DNA of 49,998 nucleotides from positions 1 to 49,998 of the forward strand of contig JAIERG010000131.1 in assembly GCA_019747095.1 (NCBI GenBank), read 5' to 3'. Shown piece after piece: positions 20,018-31,363 of this stretch (its first letter is position 1; every line of letters starts with the position of its first letter). Source of the DNA: Caulobacteraceae bacterium (lineage in GTDB: Bacteria; Pseudomonadota; Alphaproteobacteria; Caulobacterales; Caulobacteraceae). Below the pieces are notes generated by a model. It was not told where the DNA came from. It did no database searches and saw only the letters and a program-made list of their open reading frames with translations. The translations under genes and the position numbers were made by a program.

Positions 20018-21316
20018 TCAGAGGATGAACCGGCTCAGATCCGCGTTCCTGGCCAGCTCGGCCACCCGCGCCCGCACCGCGTCGCCGTCGAACGCAACCG
20101 TCTGACCCGACAGATCCGATGCCTTGAACGAGGTCTCCTCCAGCACCCGCTCGATCACCGTCACCAGTCGCCGCGCCCCGATGTTCTCGACCGCCGAGTT
20201 GGCCGCCACCGCCGCGTCGGCCAGCGCCTCGACCGCGTCCGGCGTGAAGGTCAGGGTCACATCCTCGGTCGCCAGCAGCGCCTGGTTCTGACGGATCAGA
20301 TTGGCCTCGGGCTCGGTCAGGATGCGCACGAAGTCGTCGCGCGTCAGGGCCTTCAGCTCCACCCGGATCGGCAGCCGGCCCTGCAGTTCCGGCAACAGGT
20401 CGCTCGGCTTGGCCACGTGGAAGGCACCCGACGCGATGAAGAGCACATGGTCCGATTTCACCGGCCCGTACTTCGTTGAGACGGTGGTGCCTTCGATCAG
20501 GGGCAGCAGGTCGCGCTGCACCCCCTCGCGCGAGACATCGGCGCCGCCCCGGTCCTGACGCGCCGCGACCTTGTCGATCTCGTCGATGAAGACGATGCCC
20601 TCGTTCTCGGCCAGGGCCACAGCCTCGCGCGCCAGACTGTCCTGATCCAGCAGCTTGTCGCTCTCCTCGGTGACGAGGGGAGCCAGCGCCGCCTTGACCG
20701 TCGTCTTGACCGGCTTGGTCCGCTGGCCGCCCAGCTTGCCCAGCATCTCCGACAGATTGATCAGCCCGACGTTCTGCCCACCCAGGTCCATGCCCGGAAG
20801 GGCCGGCGCGGCCTCGGCCATGTGCAGCTCGATCTCCTTGTCGTCGAGCTCGCCGGCTCGCAGCTTCTTCCGGAACGCATCGCGCGTCGCCGGCTGCGAG
20901 CCCGGCCCAACGAGGGCATCCAGAATCCGCTCCTCCGCCGCCGCTTCGGCCTTGGCGCGCACGCCCACCCGCTTCTGCTCGCGCACCATCAGCAGCGCCG
21001 CCTCGACCAGGTCGCGGATAATTTGATCGACGTCGCGGCCGACGTAGCCGACCTCGGTGAACTTGGTCGCCTCGACCTTCAGGAACGGGCTCGCTGACAG
21101 CTTCGCCAGCCGCCGCGCGATCTCGGTCTTGCCCACGCCGGTCGGCCCGATCATCAGGATGTTCTTGGGCGTGACCTCGTCGCTCAGGTCAGCGGGCACC
21201 CGCTTCCTGCGCCAGCGGTTCCTCAGGGCCACGGCCACGGCGCGTTTGGCCTCATTCTGGCCGACGATGAAGCGATCGAGCTCGGAAACGATCTCGCGAG
21301 GGGAAAGGTCTGTCAT
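20018..21316 (-). CDS. hslU: ATP-dependent protease ATPase subunit HslU
   Basis: This is a 432-residue AAA+ unfoldase. It starts [20 protein letters not shown], has Walker A in [19 protein letters not shown] and Walker B in [13 protein letters not shown], and contains the HslU-specific I domain between them. The C-terminus ends ADLSRFIL, the tail that inserts into HslV. HslU feeds unfolded proteins to HslV. ATG 21316 is used because the family begins there; an in-frame GTG at 21325 adds three residues. A secreted NTF2-like gene separates it from hslV, an unusual arrangement. Confidence 0.97.
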   Translation of the reverse strand: MTDLSPREIVSELDRFIVGQNEAKRAVAVALRNRWRRKRVPADLSDEVTPKNILMIGPTGVGKTEIARRLAKLSASPFLKVEATKFTEVGYVGRDVDQIIRDLVEAALLMVREQKRVGVRAKAEAAAEERILDALVGPGSQPATRDAFRKKLRAGELDDKEIELHMAEAAPALPGMDLGGQNVGLINLSEMLGKLGGQRTKPVKTTVKAALAPLVTEESDKLLDQDSLAREAVALAENEGIVFIDEIDKVAARQDRGGADVSREGVQRDLLPLIEGTTVSTKYGPVKSDHVLFIASGAFHVAKPSDLLPELQGRLPIRVELKALTRDDFVRILTEPEANLIRQNQALLATEDVTLTFTPDAVEALADAAVAANSAVENIGARRLVTVIERVLEETSFKASDLSGQTVAFDGDAVRARVAELARNADLSRFIL

Positions 21317-21335
21317 CCCCGCCACATAGGGCGGC

Positions 21336-22205
21336 TCAACGCTGAGCGGGAGGGGCGGGCGGATCGACGATCAGCTGGGCGAAGGCCAGGACCCAACCTG
21401 TCTGGCGCTTCTGCCAGAGGTGGACGTAGTAGCCGCTGCCGTTCGTATCGCGGTCCTTCCATAGCGCCCGGCCATAGGTCCAGCCGAGGTCACCCGCGGC
21501 CGACGCGCCGCTGCTCAGCGGAGGACTGAAATCAAACGACTTGGGCCAGGCGTCCAGGGCAGCAGGGAAGGCTTCCTGACCGATCGCCGGCGGCCAGTCG
21601 CCCACATAGATGCGGCCATCCGGAGCCAGCAAGGACAGATGCGCCGCCTTCTGGTCGCCTGCCGCCGCTGCCGCCAGCACCGCCTCCACCGCCCTCAGCT
21701 CGCCCAGCGCCGCCTGGGCCGACGTCGGAGTCACCGTCGAGGTCGCCAGGATGGACGGTTCGGTGTCCGGGCCCGGGACCTCCGCCGCGCTCGCCGGGAC
21801 GCCCCCGTCATAGACCCAGCGCCAGGTCCCGTCCGCCTGTCTCTGCCAGATCGTGAAATAGTGGCCCGTGCGGCGGCCGTTCACCTCGACCCCGCCCGTG
21901 GTGAAGCCCAGGTCACCCGACGCCGCGATCCCCGCCCAGTTGGGCCACCAGACCAGGGGGCGAGCCGTCGGATCGAACGCGGCCTCGGCGTCGAACAGCT
22001 CCTCAACCGGTCGGGGCGATCCGCCCGCGATCAGCACCGCGCCCGGCATGGCCCATTTCAGGAACGACCGGTCGACCCCCATCGTCAGTGCGTCGGCCGC
22101 GAACGCCCGCTCGGCCGCGATCACCGGAGCCGGATCGACGGTCTGGGCATGCGTGGGCGCCGCGAACAGCAAGGCAGCGGCGATGAGGGCGGTCCGGCGA
22201 AACAT
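21336..22205 (-). CDS. Secreted protein with two NTF2/DUF4440-like repeats
   Basis: This 289-residue protein starts at ATG 22205 with [20 protein letters not shown], a clear signal peptide, after a GGAG ribosome site. The mature part appears duplicated: each half has an Asp/Glu-rich helix ([25 protein letters not shown]), a segment ending in a Gly and Trp pattern ([30 protein letters not shown]) and a strand like [21 protein letters not shown] / [20 protein letters not shown]. This fits SnoaL/DUF4440 domains. The function is unknown. It lies between hslV and hslU, reading the same way, so it is probably co-transcribed with cytoplasmic protease genes although it is exported. Confidence 0.78.
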   Translation of the reverse strand: MFRRTALIAAALLFAAPTHAQTVDPAPVIAAERAFAADALTMGVDRSFLKWAMPGAVLIAGGSPRPVEELFDAEAAFDPTARPLVWWPNWAGIAASGDLGFTTGGVEVNGRRTGHYFTIWQRQADGTWRWVYDGGVPASAAEVPGPDTEPSILATSTVTPTSAQAALGELRAVEAVLAAAAAGDQKAAHLSLLAPDGRIYVGDWPPAIGQEAFPAALDAWPKSFDFSPPLSSGASAAGDLGWTYGRALWKDRDTNGSGYYVHLWQKRQTGWVLAFAQLIVDPPAPPAQR

Positions 22206-22304
22206 GGGGTCGTCTCCAGCCCGGTCAGTCATGCCCGGATCGGTTGCGATGTCCCGTGAAATCGACGCAATGAGCGCCCGCGCGCCCTGACCATTCCTGA
22301 CGGC

Positions 22305-22859
22305 CTAGAGCTTCTCCACCGTCAGATTTCCGTTCGTGTAGACGTCAATATCCGCCGCGATCGCCATGGCCCGTCGCGCGATGGCCTCGGCATCCAGTTC
22401 GGTATGGTCCAGCAGGGCTCGCGCCGCCGCCAGGGCATAGTTGCCGCCCGACCCCACCGCCGCAGTGCCGTACTCCGGTTCCAGGACGTCGCCGACGCCC
22501 GTCACCGTGAAGATGCTGGATCGGTCCGCGACCAGCAGCATGGCTTCCAGCCGCCGCAGGTAGCGATCCGTTCTCCAGTCCTTGGCCAGATCCACACAGG
22601 CCCGCGCCAGCTGGTCGGGATACTGCTCCAGCTTGGCCTCCAGCCTCTCGATCAGGGTGAAAGCATCCGCCGTCGCCCCGGCAAATCCGGCCAGAACCTT
22701 GCCGCCGGCCAGGGTCCGGACCTTGCGCGCCGCGCCCTTGACGATGGTCTGGCCCATGGAGACCTGGCCATCGCCTGCGATCACCGTTCGGCCATCCTTT
22801 CGAACCGCCAGAATCGTCGTGCCATGCCAGCCGGGGCCGGTCGTCGCCTGTTCGCTCAT
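22305..22859 (-). CDS. hslV: ATP-dependent protease peptidase subunit HslV
   Basis: This is a 184-residue proteasome-like peptidase. ATG 22859 opens [19 protein letters not shown]; processing would expose the first Thr of TTILAV as the nucleophile. [21 protein letters not shown] and [17 protein letters not shown] are typical. HslV forms a double hexamer capped by HslU and degrades misfolded and regulatory proteins under stress. An open frame extends to 22943, but that stretch lacks family sequence. It diverges from a BLUF gene with 152 bp between the two starts. Confidence 0.97.
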   Translation of the reverse strand: MSEQATTGPGWHGTTILAVRKDGRTVIAGDGQVSMGQTIVKGAARKVRTLAGGKVLAGFAGATADAFTLIERLEAKLEQYPDQLARACVDLAKDWRTDRYLRRLEAMLLVADRSSIFTVTGVGDVLEPEYGTAAVGSGGNYALAAARALLDHTELDAEAIARRAMAIAADIDVYTNGNLTVEKL

Positions 22860-22963
22860 GCGGCCGACATGGCGACCGAAATGGGGCACGGCAAGCCCTG
22901 TGGAAGCAAATCCGCCACAAATACAACGGCCCCAGTTGGACACAATATCACCACTGCAACCCG

Positions 22964-22991
22964 TTACATTGACAACATTACATCGTTACAT
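22964..22991. promoter_or_regulatory. Three TTACAT repeats in the hslV/BLUF intergenic region
   Basis: TTACAT occurs at 22964, 22978 and 22986. The first is followed at once by TTGACA (22969-22974), a perfect -35 sequence for the BLUF gene; no good -10 sits at the usual distance. The region is AT-richer than its surroundings. Direct repeats at 14 and 8 bp could be an activator or repressor site serving either divergent gene. Confidence 0.35.
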
Positions 22992-23011
22992 CGGCCCCGA
23001 AGGGACGCGTC

Positions 23012-23401
23012 GTGCTTTACAGACTGATCTACGCCAGCGAGACCGTCGGCTCGGTCGGGTCTTCGACCCTCTCAGTGGCCCAGATCCTGGGCGCGGCCAC
23101 AGTCAACAACCGCCGGGACAACATCACCTCGGCGGTGATGTTTCACGAAGGCTGGTGCCTGCAGGGCATTGAGGGCTCCCGGACCGACGTCGATCGCCTG
23201 ATGCGCCGCATCCGCGAAGATCGTCGCCACGTGAACATTCGCATCCTCTCCGATCGTCAGGTCGAGGAACGCCGCTTCGCTGAGCCCATGGCCCTGTGCG
23301 ATGATCCCGCCGCCATGCTGCGCGCCATCGGTGTGCCGAACCTGGCCGATGTCACCGCCTACGATGCCGATCGCATCGTTGAACTGAAACAGGCGGCGTG
23401 A
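23012..23401 (+). CDS. BLUF-domain blue-light photoreceptor
   Basis: This is a 129-residue stand-alone BLUF domain starting at GTG 23012 after GAAGGGA. The FAD-binding residues of the fold are present: Tyr in LYRLIYASE, Asn in NNRRDNITSAVMFH and the switching Gln in WCLQGIEGSR. BLUF domains sense blue light through a hydrogen-bond change between the flavin, Tyr and Gln. No output domain is attached, so it must act through a partner. A MoeB/ThiF-type gene follows 31 bp on and may be co-transcribed. Divergent hslV shares its upstream region. Confidence 0.93.
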   Translation: MLYRLIYASETVGSVGSSTLSVAQILGAATVNNRRDNITSAVMFHEGWCLQGIEGSRTDVDRLMRRIREDRRHVNIRILSDRQVEERRFAEPMALCDDPAAMLRAIGVPNLADVTAYDADRIVELKQAA

Positions 23402-23432
23402 CGCCGACGCTGGACACCCCTAACTGAGGGGC

Positions 23433-24167
23433 ATGGGTTTCTCTCCCGAAGACGTCGAACGCTACGCCCGCCATCTGGTCCTGTCCGAGGTCGGCGGCCC
23501 GGGCCAGCAGAGGCTGGCCGCATCGACCGTAGCGATCATCGGCGCGGGCGGTGTCGGCTCTCCCGCCGCCCTCTATCTGGCGGCCGCGGGCGTCGGCACG
23601 CTTCGGATGATCGACCCGGACACCGTGTCCCTGTCCAACCTCCAGCGACAGGTGCTGTTCGATACCGCCGACGTCGGCCGGCCCAAGGTCGAGATCGCAG
23701 AGCGCCGCCTCGCCGCCCTCAACCCCGGCATTCGCATCGAGGCCCTGCCCGAGGCTCTGACAGCCGAGACTGCCGCCCGCCTGATCGCCGGCGCCACCGT
23801 CGTGCTGGACGGCACCGACGACTTCGCCGTGCGCCATGCGGTCAATGCTGCCTGCGTCGCCGCCCGCATCCCGCTGGTCTCGGGCGCGCTGGGCCGCTGG
23901 AGCGGTCAGGTCGGCGTCTTCACCGGCCGCCCCTGCTACCGCTGCCTCGTTCCCGATCTGCCCCCGGACGCCGAGACCTGCGCCCGCGTCGGCGTCGTCG
24001 GGGCCCTCGCCGGCGTGATCGGGTCCATGGCGGCGCTGGAGACCATCAAGCTCATCACGGGTGCGGGCGAACCGCTGACCGGGCGCCTGCTCCTGTACGA
24101 CGGACTATCGGCCACGACGCGCACGGTCGCGGTCACGGCGGAACCGGAGTGCAAGGTGTGCTCCTGA
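23433..24167 (+). CDS. MoeB/ThiF/HesA-family adenylyltransferase (E1-like)
   Basis: This is a 244-residue protein with the E1-like Rossmann fold: VAIIGAGGVGSPAALYLAAAG binds ATP, MIDPDTVSLSNLQRQVLF carries Asp and Arg of the active site, and VLDGTDDFAVRHAVN follows. Two Cys pairs, CYRC and CKVC at the C-terminus, bind zinc. Members adenylate the C-terminal Gly-Gly of MoaD or ThiS, preparing sulfur transfer for molybdopterin or thiamine. No rhodanese domain is present and no moa or thi gene is nearby, so I cannot choose between them. Confidence 0.88.
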   Translation: MGFSPEDVERYARHLVLSEVGGPGQQRLAASTVAIIGAGGVGSPAALYLAAAGVGTLRMIDPDTVSLSNLQRQVLFDTADVGRPKVEIAERRLAALNPGIRIEALPEALTAETAARLIAGATVVLDGTDDFAVRHAVNAACVAARIPLVSGALGRWSGQVGVFTGRPCYRCLVPDLPPDAETCARVGVVGALAGVIGSMAALETIKLITGAGEPLTGRLLLYDGLSATTRTVAVTAEPECKVCS

Positions 24168-24192
24168 CGCGTCCACCGTTTCACTGAGCAGA

Positions 24193-24226
24193 GATGGAGA
24201 CACCGCGGGGCCCGCCGAACTCCATC
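24193..24226. terminator. Possible bidirectional hairpin between MoeB-like gene and typA
   Basis: GATGGAG (24193-24199) pairs with CTCCATC (24220-24226), and the loop is GC-rich and partly self-complementary. It lies between two convergent genes (stops at 24167 and 24251). There is no good T tract, so this is a weak call. Confidence 0.3.
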
Positions 24227-24250
24227 CTTATCGAAACCGCGCGTCCGGCC

Positions 24251-26083
<1,833 letters not shown>

Positions 26084-26256
26084 GGTCGTTCAAACGATAG
26101 GGGCGGCCGGAAAGGTCGGGCCGCTCGGTCAGTGGGCGTCATTGCGGGGAGCGCGCGCCTCCTACACCGCGACTGGCCGAAAGACCATAGGGGGCGGGTT
26201 TGACAGCTTGACGGTCCGGGCGCAGCCTCGCGCCTCAACCTTCAGGAGGCGGGTCG

Positions 26257-26715
26257 ATGAAGCGTATTCTGATCGCGGGGGCTCTGTCCCTCGCCTGCGT
26301 GGCTGGGGCCGCCGGAGCCCAGCAGGAGCCGTCTCCTTCGGCCGCCGAGATCGTCGCGGCGCGACAGGCCGCGTTCGCCATGTCGGCGGCGACATTCGGC
26401 GCGATCAAGGCAGGCCTGGATGCCGGGGCCCCCACCCAGCAGCTGGCCTTCCCGTCGGGCGGCCTCGCGCGCTGGGCCGCGGCCATGCCCGCCATGTTCA
26501 CGGCCGGCACCGGTCCGGACGCCGTCCCGTCGACCAAGGCCAAGGCCGAGATCTGGTCGGACCGTGCGGGCTTTGAGGCCAAGGCCGCCGAATATCAGGC
26601 CGCCACTGCCCGTCTGCGTGACGCCATCGCAGCCGGCGACAGCGCCGCCGCCGGCGAAGCCTGGACCGCCGCCCGCGCCACCTGCGGCTCCTGCCACGAC
26701 GCCTACCGGTCGTAG
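26257..26715 (+). CDS. Cytochrome c' (class II c-type cytochrome)
   Basis: This is a 152-residue protein with a signal peptide ([21 protein letters not shown], cut before QQEPSPS) and a single haem site, [10 protein letters not shown], at the very C-terminus, the position typical of class II cytochrome c'. It has four-helix spacing, with the residues between rich in Ala and Lys. Cytochrome c' binds NO and other small gases in the periplasm. AGGAGG at 26244-26249 gives an ideal ribosome site. It is convergent with the OPT transporter gene. Confidence 0.88.
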   Translation: MKRILIAGALSLACVAGAAGAQQEPSPSAAEIVAARQAAFAMSAATFGAIKAGLDAGAPTQQLAFPSGGLARWAAAMPAMFTAGTGPDAVPSTKAKAEIWSDRAGFEAKAAEYQAATARLRDAIAAGDSAAAGEAWTAARATCGSCHDAYRS

Positions 26716-26763
26716 GACCGGAGGCTCCGGGCCGAGGGAGCGTGAGCCCTTTTCCCGAAGCCC

Positions 26764-28818
26764 TTACACCTTCGCAGACCGTCCACGCACCCAGGCGTAG
26801 AGCGCGAGCGCCAGCACCGCGAATACGGCAATTCCCGACATCATGGCCGGCCAGGTCGAGCCCTCGGGCAGCATGGCGAAGGGCGCGTCGTTTCCGGTAG
26901 AGACGATCACTCCGGCCGTCATGACCAGGAAAAGGCTCTCGCCGACGATCAGGCCGGACGCCAGCAAAACGCCCATGCGGCGGCCCACGTCGGCGAACCG
27001 GGTGGTCTTGATCGCCTTGTCATAGATCCAGCCGCACACGGCCCCGATCACCAGCAGGGTGGTTACGGCGGCGGGCAGGTAGAAGCCGATGCCGACGGCC
27101 AGCGGCGGCAGCTTCATACGCCCTTTGGTCGCGGCGTTCAGCCCGGCGTCCAGGACGATGATGACCGCCCCGATGCAGGCCCCAAGCCCGATCAGGTCCC
27201 AGCGGAGGTCGCCGCCGATGACACCCCGCGCCAGAGCCGAGATCAGCGTGGCCTGGGGCGCGGCCAGCGGCTCGTCGGCGATTCCCGCAGGGCCGCCCTC
27301 GAAGCCGAAGGCCTGGTTCAACAGGTTGAGGATCAGCGGAATGACGATGGCGCCGGCGATGACGCCGACGATCAGTGCCGCCTGCTGGCGCCACGGCGTC
27401 GCCTGCACCAGCTGGCCGGTCTTGAGGTCCTGCAGGTTGTCATTGGCGATGACCGCCACCGCGAAGACGATCGCCGTCACGATCAGGGCAAAAGCCACCA
27501 CTGAAGGATCGGCGGGCAGGCCGGCGAGGGACAGCACGCCCAGCATCAACACCGATGCAATGACGATCGCCAGGATGCCGACGCCCGACACCGGGCTGTT
27601 CGACGAGCCGATCAGCCCGGCCATGTAGCCGCAGATGGCGGCGACCGCGAAACCGATGAAGACGACATAGATCAGCCCGCCGCCCACGAGCAGCGCCGTC
27701 GAACTGGCCAGCGTCGGATTGCCCTGCGCGAACCAGGCCAGGATAAAGCCGATGCCGATCAGGCAAGCGACCGACAGTCCGGCGACGATGTTGATCGGGA
27801 TGTCCTGCTCGGTCCGGTCGAGCACCGCGCCGTCCTGACGGCGACGGTTGGCGGCCAGGGCCGAAGTCAGGCCGCTGATCAGCGGCCCTGCCAGTTTGAT
27901 CAGGGTCCAGATGGCGGCCACGCCGATGACCCCGGCCCCCATCAGCCGGACCTCGCGCCGCCAGACGGTGCTGGCCAGCTCCTCGGCCGCGACCCCGGGC
28001 TCGAGGGTGGTGGCGATGGAGGGAATGCCGTTGGCGGTCAGCCAGGCGATGGTCTCGGGACTGGTCAGGATGGGCACGGCGATCGCCCAGGCCAGGATCA
28101 GGCCGAACAGCTGGGCGAGGCCGACACTCAGGCCGATCAGGTGGCCGGCACCCAGCAGGGCGAACTGCATGCTGAAGCCGATGCCGGTCGCACCGCCGCC
28201 CAGCGACGCCGGCAGCTTGATGAATTTCGTCGCCTCGGCCGCGAACACGCGCCCCGCGACCAGCAGGGCATAGCCTGCCGACACGACGGCTCCGGTAATC
28301 ACGACCCACAGGCCCGAGGCGTTCTCGCGCACCGCGCTCTCGGTCTGTTCAGCCCCGCGCGATCCGACGGTCAGCACCTCGGCGGCGGCCACGCCCTCCG
28401 GATAGGGCAGGCCACCGTTGACCACCAGCGCCCGGCGCAGCGGGATGGAGAAGGTCACGCCCAGGATGCCGCCGAACACACAGATCAGCACCGATTCCCA
28501 GAACGGAAACTCCAGCCACCACCCGACCATGACCAGGCCGGGCAGCACGAAGATGATCGAGCTCATGGCCCCGCCGACCGAGGCCACGGTCTGGACGGTC
28601 ATATTTTCCCAGATGGTCGAGGTCTTGAACATCCGCAGGATGGCCATGGAGATGACCGCCGCCGGGATGGCCGAGGCGAAAGTCAGCCCGACCTTCAGGC
28701 CCAGATAGGTGTTCGCCGCCGTGAAGATCACGGCCAGGACGCAGCCCAGAACAAGGGCGCGAAGGGTGAACTCGACGCGCTTGCCCTTGGGCGAGGCGGC
28801 GGCAGTCGTATCGGTCAT
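26764..28818 (-). CDS. OPT family oligopeptide transporter
   Basis: This is a 684-residue transporter with many membrane segments (about 14-16), matching the OPT family. RALVLGCVLAVIFTAANTYLG opens the first helix, and GGILGVTFSIPLRRALVV and PYPEGVAAAEVL are family motifs. In bacteria OPT proteins import peptides or metal-siderophore chelates, driven by protons. I chose ATG 28818 (MTDTTAAASPKGKR), with AGGATCCCC upstream, although the frame is open to 29049. It ends 48 bp from the convergent cytochrome gene. Confidence 0.93.
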   Translation of the reverse strand: MTDTTAAASPKGKRVEFTLRALVLGCVLAVIFTAANTYLGLKVGLTFASAIPAAVISMAILRMFKTSTIWENMTVQTVASVGGAMSSIIFVLPGLVMVGWWLEFPFWESVLICVFGGILGVTFSIPLRRALVVNGGLPYPEGVAAAEVLTVGSRGAEQTESAVRENASGLWVVITGAVVSAGYALLVAGRVFAAEATKFIKLPASLGGGATGIGFSMQFALLGAGHLIGLSVGLAQLFGLILAWAIAVPILTSPETIAWLTANGIPSIATTLEPGVAAEELASTVWRREVRLMGAGVIGVAAIWTLIKLAGPLISGLTSALAANRRRQDGAVLDRTEQDIPINIVAGLSVACLIGIGFILAWFAQGNPTLASSTALLVGGGLIYVVFIGFAVAAICGYMAGLIGSSNSPVSGVGILAIVIASVLMLGVLSLAGLPADPSVVAFALIVTAIVFAVAVIANDNLQDLKTGQLVQATPWRQQAALIVGVIAGAIVIPLILNLLNQAFGFEGGPAGIADEPLAAPQATLISALARGVIGGDLRWDLIGLGACIGAVIIVLDAGLNAATKGRMKLPPLAVGIGFYLPAAVTTLLVIGAVCGWIYDKAIKTTRFADVGRRMGVLLASGLIVGESLFLVMTAGVIVSTGNDAPFAMLPEGSTWPAMMSGIAVFAVLALALYAWVRGRSAKV

Positions 28819-28886
28819 GGGGATCCTGCTGATCGTTCGCCGCGACCTAAGCCGGAAACCGACCCGGCGGCAACGGCCAGCGTGGA

Positions 28887-30479
28887 TCAGGCGCCCGGAC
28901 AGTCGGGCGGTCGCTCCACCGGTCCGATCCTCTGGTCGAGCCGGATCAGGCTGTAGGTCCGCGTTGCGCCGGGCCCTGCAATGACCGTGGCGGTCGCGAT
29001 CTGTTCGACCTGACGCCACCCCGGTCGGAACCGAGCGACGTCGGAACACTCCGTCACGGCCAGGACCGGTCCACCGTCCGCGTCCGTCAGAGGTTGGGTC
29101 ATCTGGAAGTAGTCTCGAGGGCTTTCTGCCGCCGGGGCGGGCCAGGCCCGGACCTCCAGCCCCTGCCCCCTGAGACCATGGGTCAACTGGGCGACATCGC
29201 CCCGGCGCTCCGCCACGATCGTTGAGATGCCGGTCGCGCCGGCTTGCCGCGCGACGCCATCCGATAGGGCGCTCCAGCCCATCACGGATTCATAAGGCTG
29301 GCCCGGCAGGGACCACCGGTCGGCCCGCGCATCCAGGATCAGCAGCCCCCCCTGAATGACCGCGCCAAAGGCCAGTCCACCGGCCAGCCATCGGCGGCCG
29401 GTTCGACCCGACAACGTCAATGGTGCCAGGACGAACGCCGCGATGAGACCAGGCGCGGCCCAGTTGCCGTTCGCTCCGTTCACCAGGGCCACCCCGGTCA
29501 CGGCGATGAACAGGGGCGCGCTGAACGCCAGCAACACCCGCTGGTCGGTCGTCAGTTCTCGGGCCTTTGCCGCCGCAACGACCAGGGCACCGAAGACCAC
29601 GGGTCCCGCCAGGCCGAACTGGGCCGCGACGAACTCCAGCCCCTGCGTCAGGGCCTGATCCAGCGCGAAGGACCTTTCCCCATCCGCCAGGTTCTCGCCG
29701 GTATGGCGCAGGGTGACCAGCTGGTGGTCGATGTTCCACAGCAGGTTTGGAATCAGCAACGCCAGCCCGCCTGCGATCGCCACCCAGACGCCCGGACGCC
29801 TCAGGGTCTGGCGTGACGCCCGGTCCATCAGGACGGCGATGAGGAGACCGCCGAGGAAATAGACCATGGCGTACTTGGACAGCAGGCCGGCCCCGATCCC
29901 GGCCGCCAGCACGACCAACCAGCGGTCCGAGGCCCCTGCCCTGAGTTTCAGAAAGGCCAGCAGCGCCAGCGACCAGAAAAGCAGCAGAGGCGGGTCCGTC
30001 GATACAATCCGCGCCGAGAACGCGGCACCGGGTGCGAGCAGGGCGCACAGCCCGGCCCACAGTCCGACGCGGCGTCCGCCCAATGTGGTCCCTATGGCCG
30101 CGACGATCAGGGGAATGGCCGCCCAGATCAGAACCGACGGCGTCCGCACGCAGGCCGGTGCGCTGCCGCAGATCGGCTGAACCGCCGCGATCAGCCACGC
30201 GACCAGTGGCGGCTTGGAGAAGTAGCCCCAGGCCGGGCTCTGGGCCCAGACCCAGTACTGAGCCTCGTCGGCGTAGAGATCGGTGACCGATAGCTGAAGC
30301 CCGATCAGCCGCAGCAGCGTCAGGACGGCGACCGCCCCGACCAGTCCGGCAGGGATCAGGCCATGGCCGGCATCGGGCCCGACCGCACCCGGCGGCGGCG
30401 ACGCGCCCGTCGCGCGGCGACGGGGCAGTGGAGCATAAGGCGATGCAGCAGGCAGAGAACCAGCGCGGTGATGGCCCAT
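28887..30479 (-). CDS. Glycosyltransferase family 39 (ArnT/PMT-like) membrane protein
   Basis: This is a 530-residue membrane protein. The first helix (LVGAVAVLTLLRLIG) is followed by TDLYADEAQYWVWAQ, where the acidic DE pair is the family's catalytic motif, and by WGYFSKPPLVAWLIA, both strong GT39 signatures. About ten more helices and a periplasmic C-terminal domain follow. The enzymes transfer sugars from polyprenyl phosphates to lipids or proteins. The only ordinary start before the first helix is ATG 30479, which overlaps the end of the PAP2 gene by 124 bp. If that is not used, translation would have to start at a rare codon. It reads with the PAP2 gene, suggesting joint polyprenyl-lipid work. 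Confidence 0.85.
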   Translation of the reverse strand: MGHHRAGSLPAASPYAPLPRRRATGASPPPGAVGPDAGHGLIPAGLVGAVAVLTLLRLIGLQLSVTDLYADEAQYWVWAQSPAWGYFSKPPLVAWLIAAVQPICGSAPACVRTPSVLIWAAIPLIVAAIGTTLGGRRVGLWAGLCALLAPGAAFSARIVSTDPPLLLFWSLALLAFLKLRAGASDRWLVVLAAGIGAGLLSKYAMVYFLGGLLIAVLMDRASRQTLRRPGVWVAIAGGLALLIPNLLWNIDHQLVTLRHTGENLADGERSFALDQALTQGLEFVAAQFGLAGPVVFGALVVAAAKARELTTDQRVLLAFSAPLFIAVTGVALVNGANGNWAAPGLIAAFVLAPLTLSGRTGRRWLAGGLAFGAVIQGGLLILDARADRWSLPGQPYESVMGWSALSDGVARQAGATGISTIVAERRGDVAQLTHGLRGQGLEVRAWPAPAAESPRDYFQMTQPLTDADGGPVLAVTECSDVARFRPGWRQVEQIATATVIAGPGATRTYSLIRLDQRIGPVERPPDCPGA

Positions 30480-31183
30480 GACAACACGATGTCCGATAGA
30501 AAATGACCGCCGAACAGAAGGCGGTTGAACGACAGGGCGGCGGCGTAGGCGAAGGCGACGGGGATCAGGACGGGGCGCCAGGTCTGCGGGGTCATCACCA
30601 CGGCGACCGCCGCGATCCAGGCGGCGGATGACGCCTCTCCAGACACGAACGAGCAGTTGGAGGCGCACTGGTCCGTGATCATCCAGGCGGAGGTGAACTG
30701 CGCCTCGCCGCCGAACGCCTCGATCTGGATCGGCCGCGCCCGGCCCCACAGCGACTTGAACAGTCCGTTGACCACCAGACCCGACGCCAGCGCCAGGCCC
30801 GAGATCAGGAAGAGCGCCTTGCGCGCCTCGCGCCAGCCGGTCCACCAGCCCCGGATCGCCACAACGACCAACCCCAGCAGCATCAGTCCCATGACCCAGG
30901 TCGAGGACTTGCGAAGCGCCTTCAGTAGCGGGTCCGTCGTCGCCACGAAGCCGAGCGCCGGATCATGGAAAAGGCCACTCACCGCCACATCGACCCCGGG
31001 CAACAGGACAAAATAGGCCGACAGAACCAGCGTCAGCACGAAGGCGGCGGCGGTCGGCGAGGCCCCATCCAGGCCGGCCGCCAGCGACACTCGCATCTTC
31101 AGGACCGCCCTGCGCAGCATCCGGGCCGTCCCGGCCAGCCCGTCGCCCCTGCGTCGTCCGCCAAGCGCCTGCACGAACGTCAT
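30356..31183 (-). CDS. PAP2-family membrane phosphatase
   Basis: This is a 275-residue protein with six membrane segments and the three phosphatase motifs: KSLWGRARPI (motif 1), CSFVSGEASSAA (motif 2, where the common PSGH is VSGE) and NRLLFGGHFLSDIV (motif 3 with the catalytic His and Asp). Substitution of His by Glu in motif 2 is seen in some alphaproteobacterial lipid phosphatases. Likely substrates are lipid A, polyprenyl pyrophosphate or phosphatidylglycerophosphate. ATG 31183 has GGGGGA ahead; TTG 31195 is the alternative. It overlaps the GT39 gene by 124 bp. Confidence 0.88.
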   Translation of the reverse strand: MTFVQALGGRRRGDGLAGTARMLRRAVLKMRVSLAAGLDGASPTAAAFVLTLVLSAYFVLLPGVDVAVSGLFHDPALGFVATTDPLLKALRKSSTWVMGLMLLGLVVVAIRGWWTGWREARKALFLISGLALASGLVVNGLFKSLWGRARPIQIEAFGGEAQFTSAWMITDQCASNCSFVSGEASSAAWIAAVAVVMTPQTWRPVLIPVAFAYAAALSFNRLLFGGHFLSDIVLSWAITALVLCLLHRLMLHCPVAARRARRRRRVRSGPMPAMA

Positions 31184-31363
31184 CGATTCCCCCAAATCGA
31201 ACAGCGTCTGCGAGGCGGATGCCTGACTCGTGCGTCGCCCGCGTCACGGAAACATGGGCTTCTGACGTCGGTTCGACGGGGTTTTGGTTTCACTTGGTCC
31301 GGGACAGGACGATAGCCGCCCTCCCGCTTTGCGCCGCGGCCCGTGCACCGCTAGACCCGGCCC

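Noticed and set aside
22864-22900. Sigma-32 heat-shock promoter ahead of hslV
   Set aside because: CTTG and CCCCAT are present but only five bases apart, too close for a -35/-10 pair.
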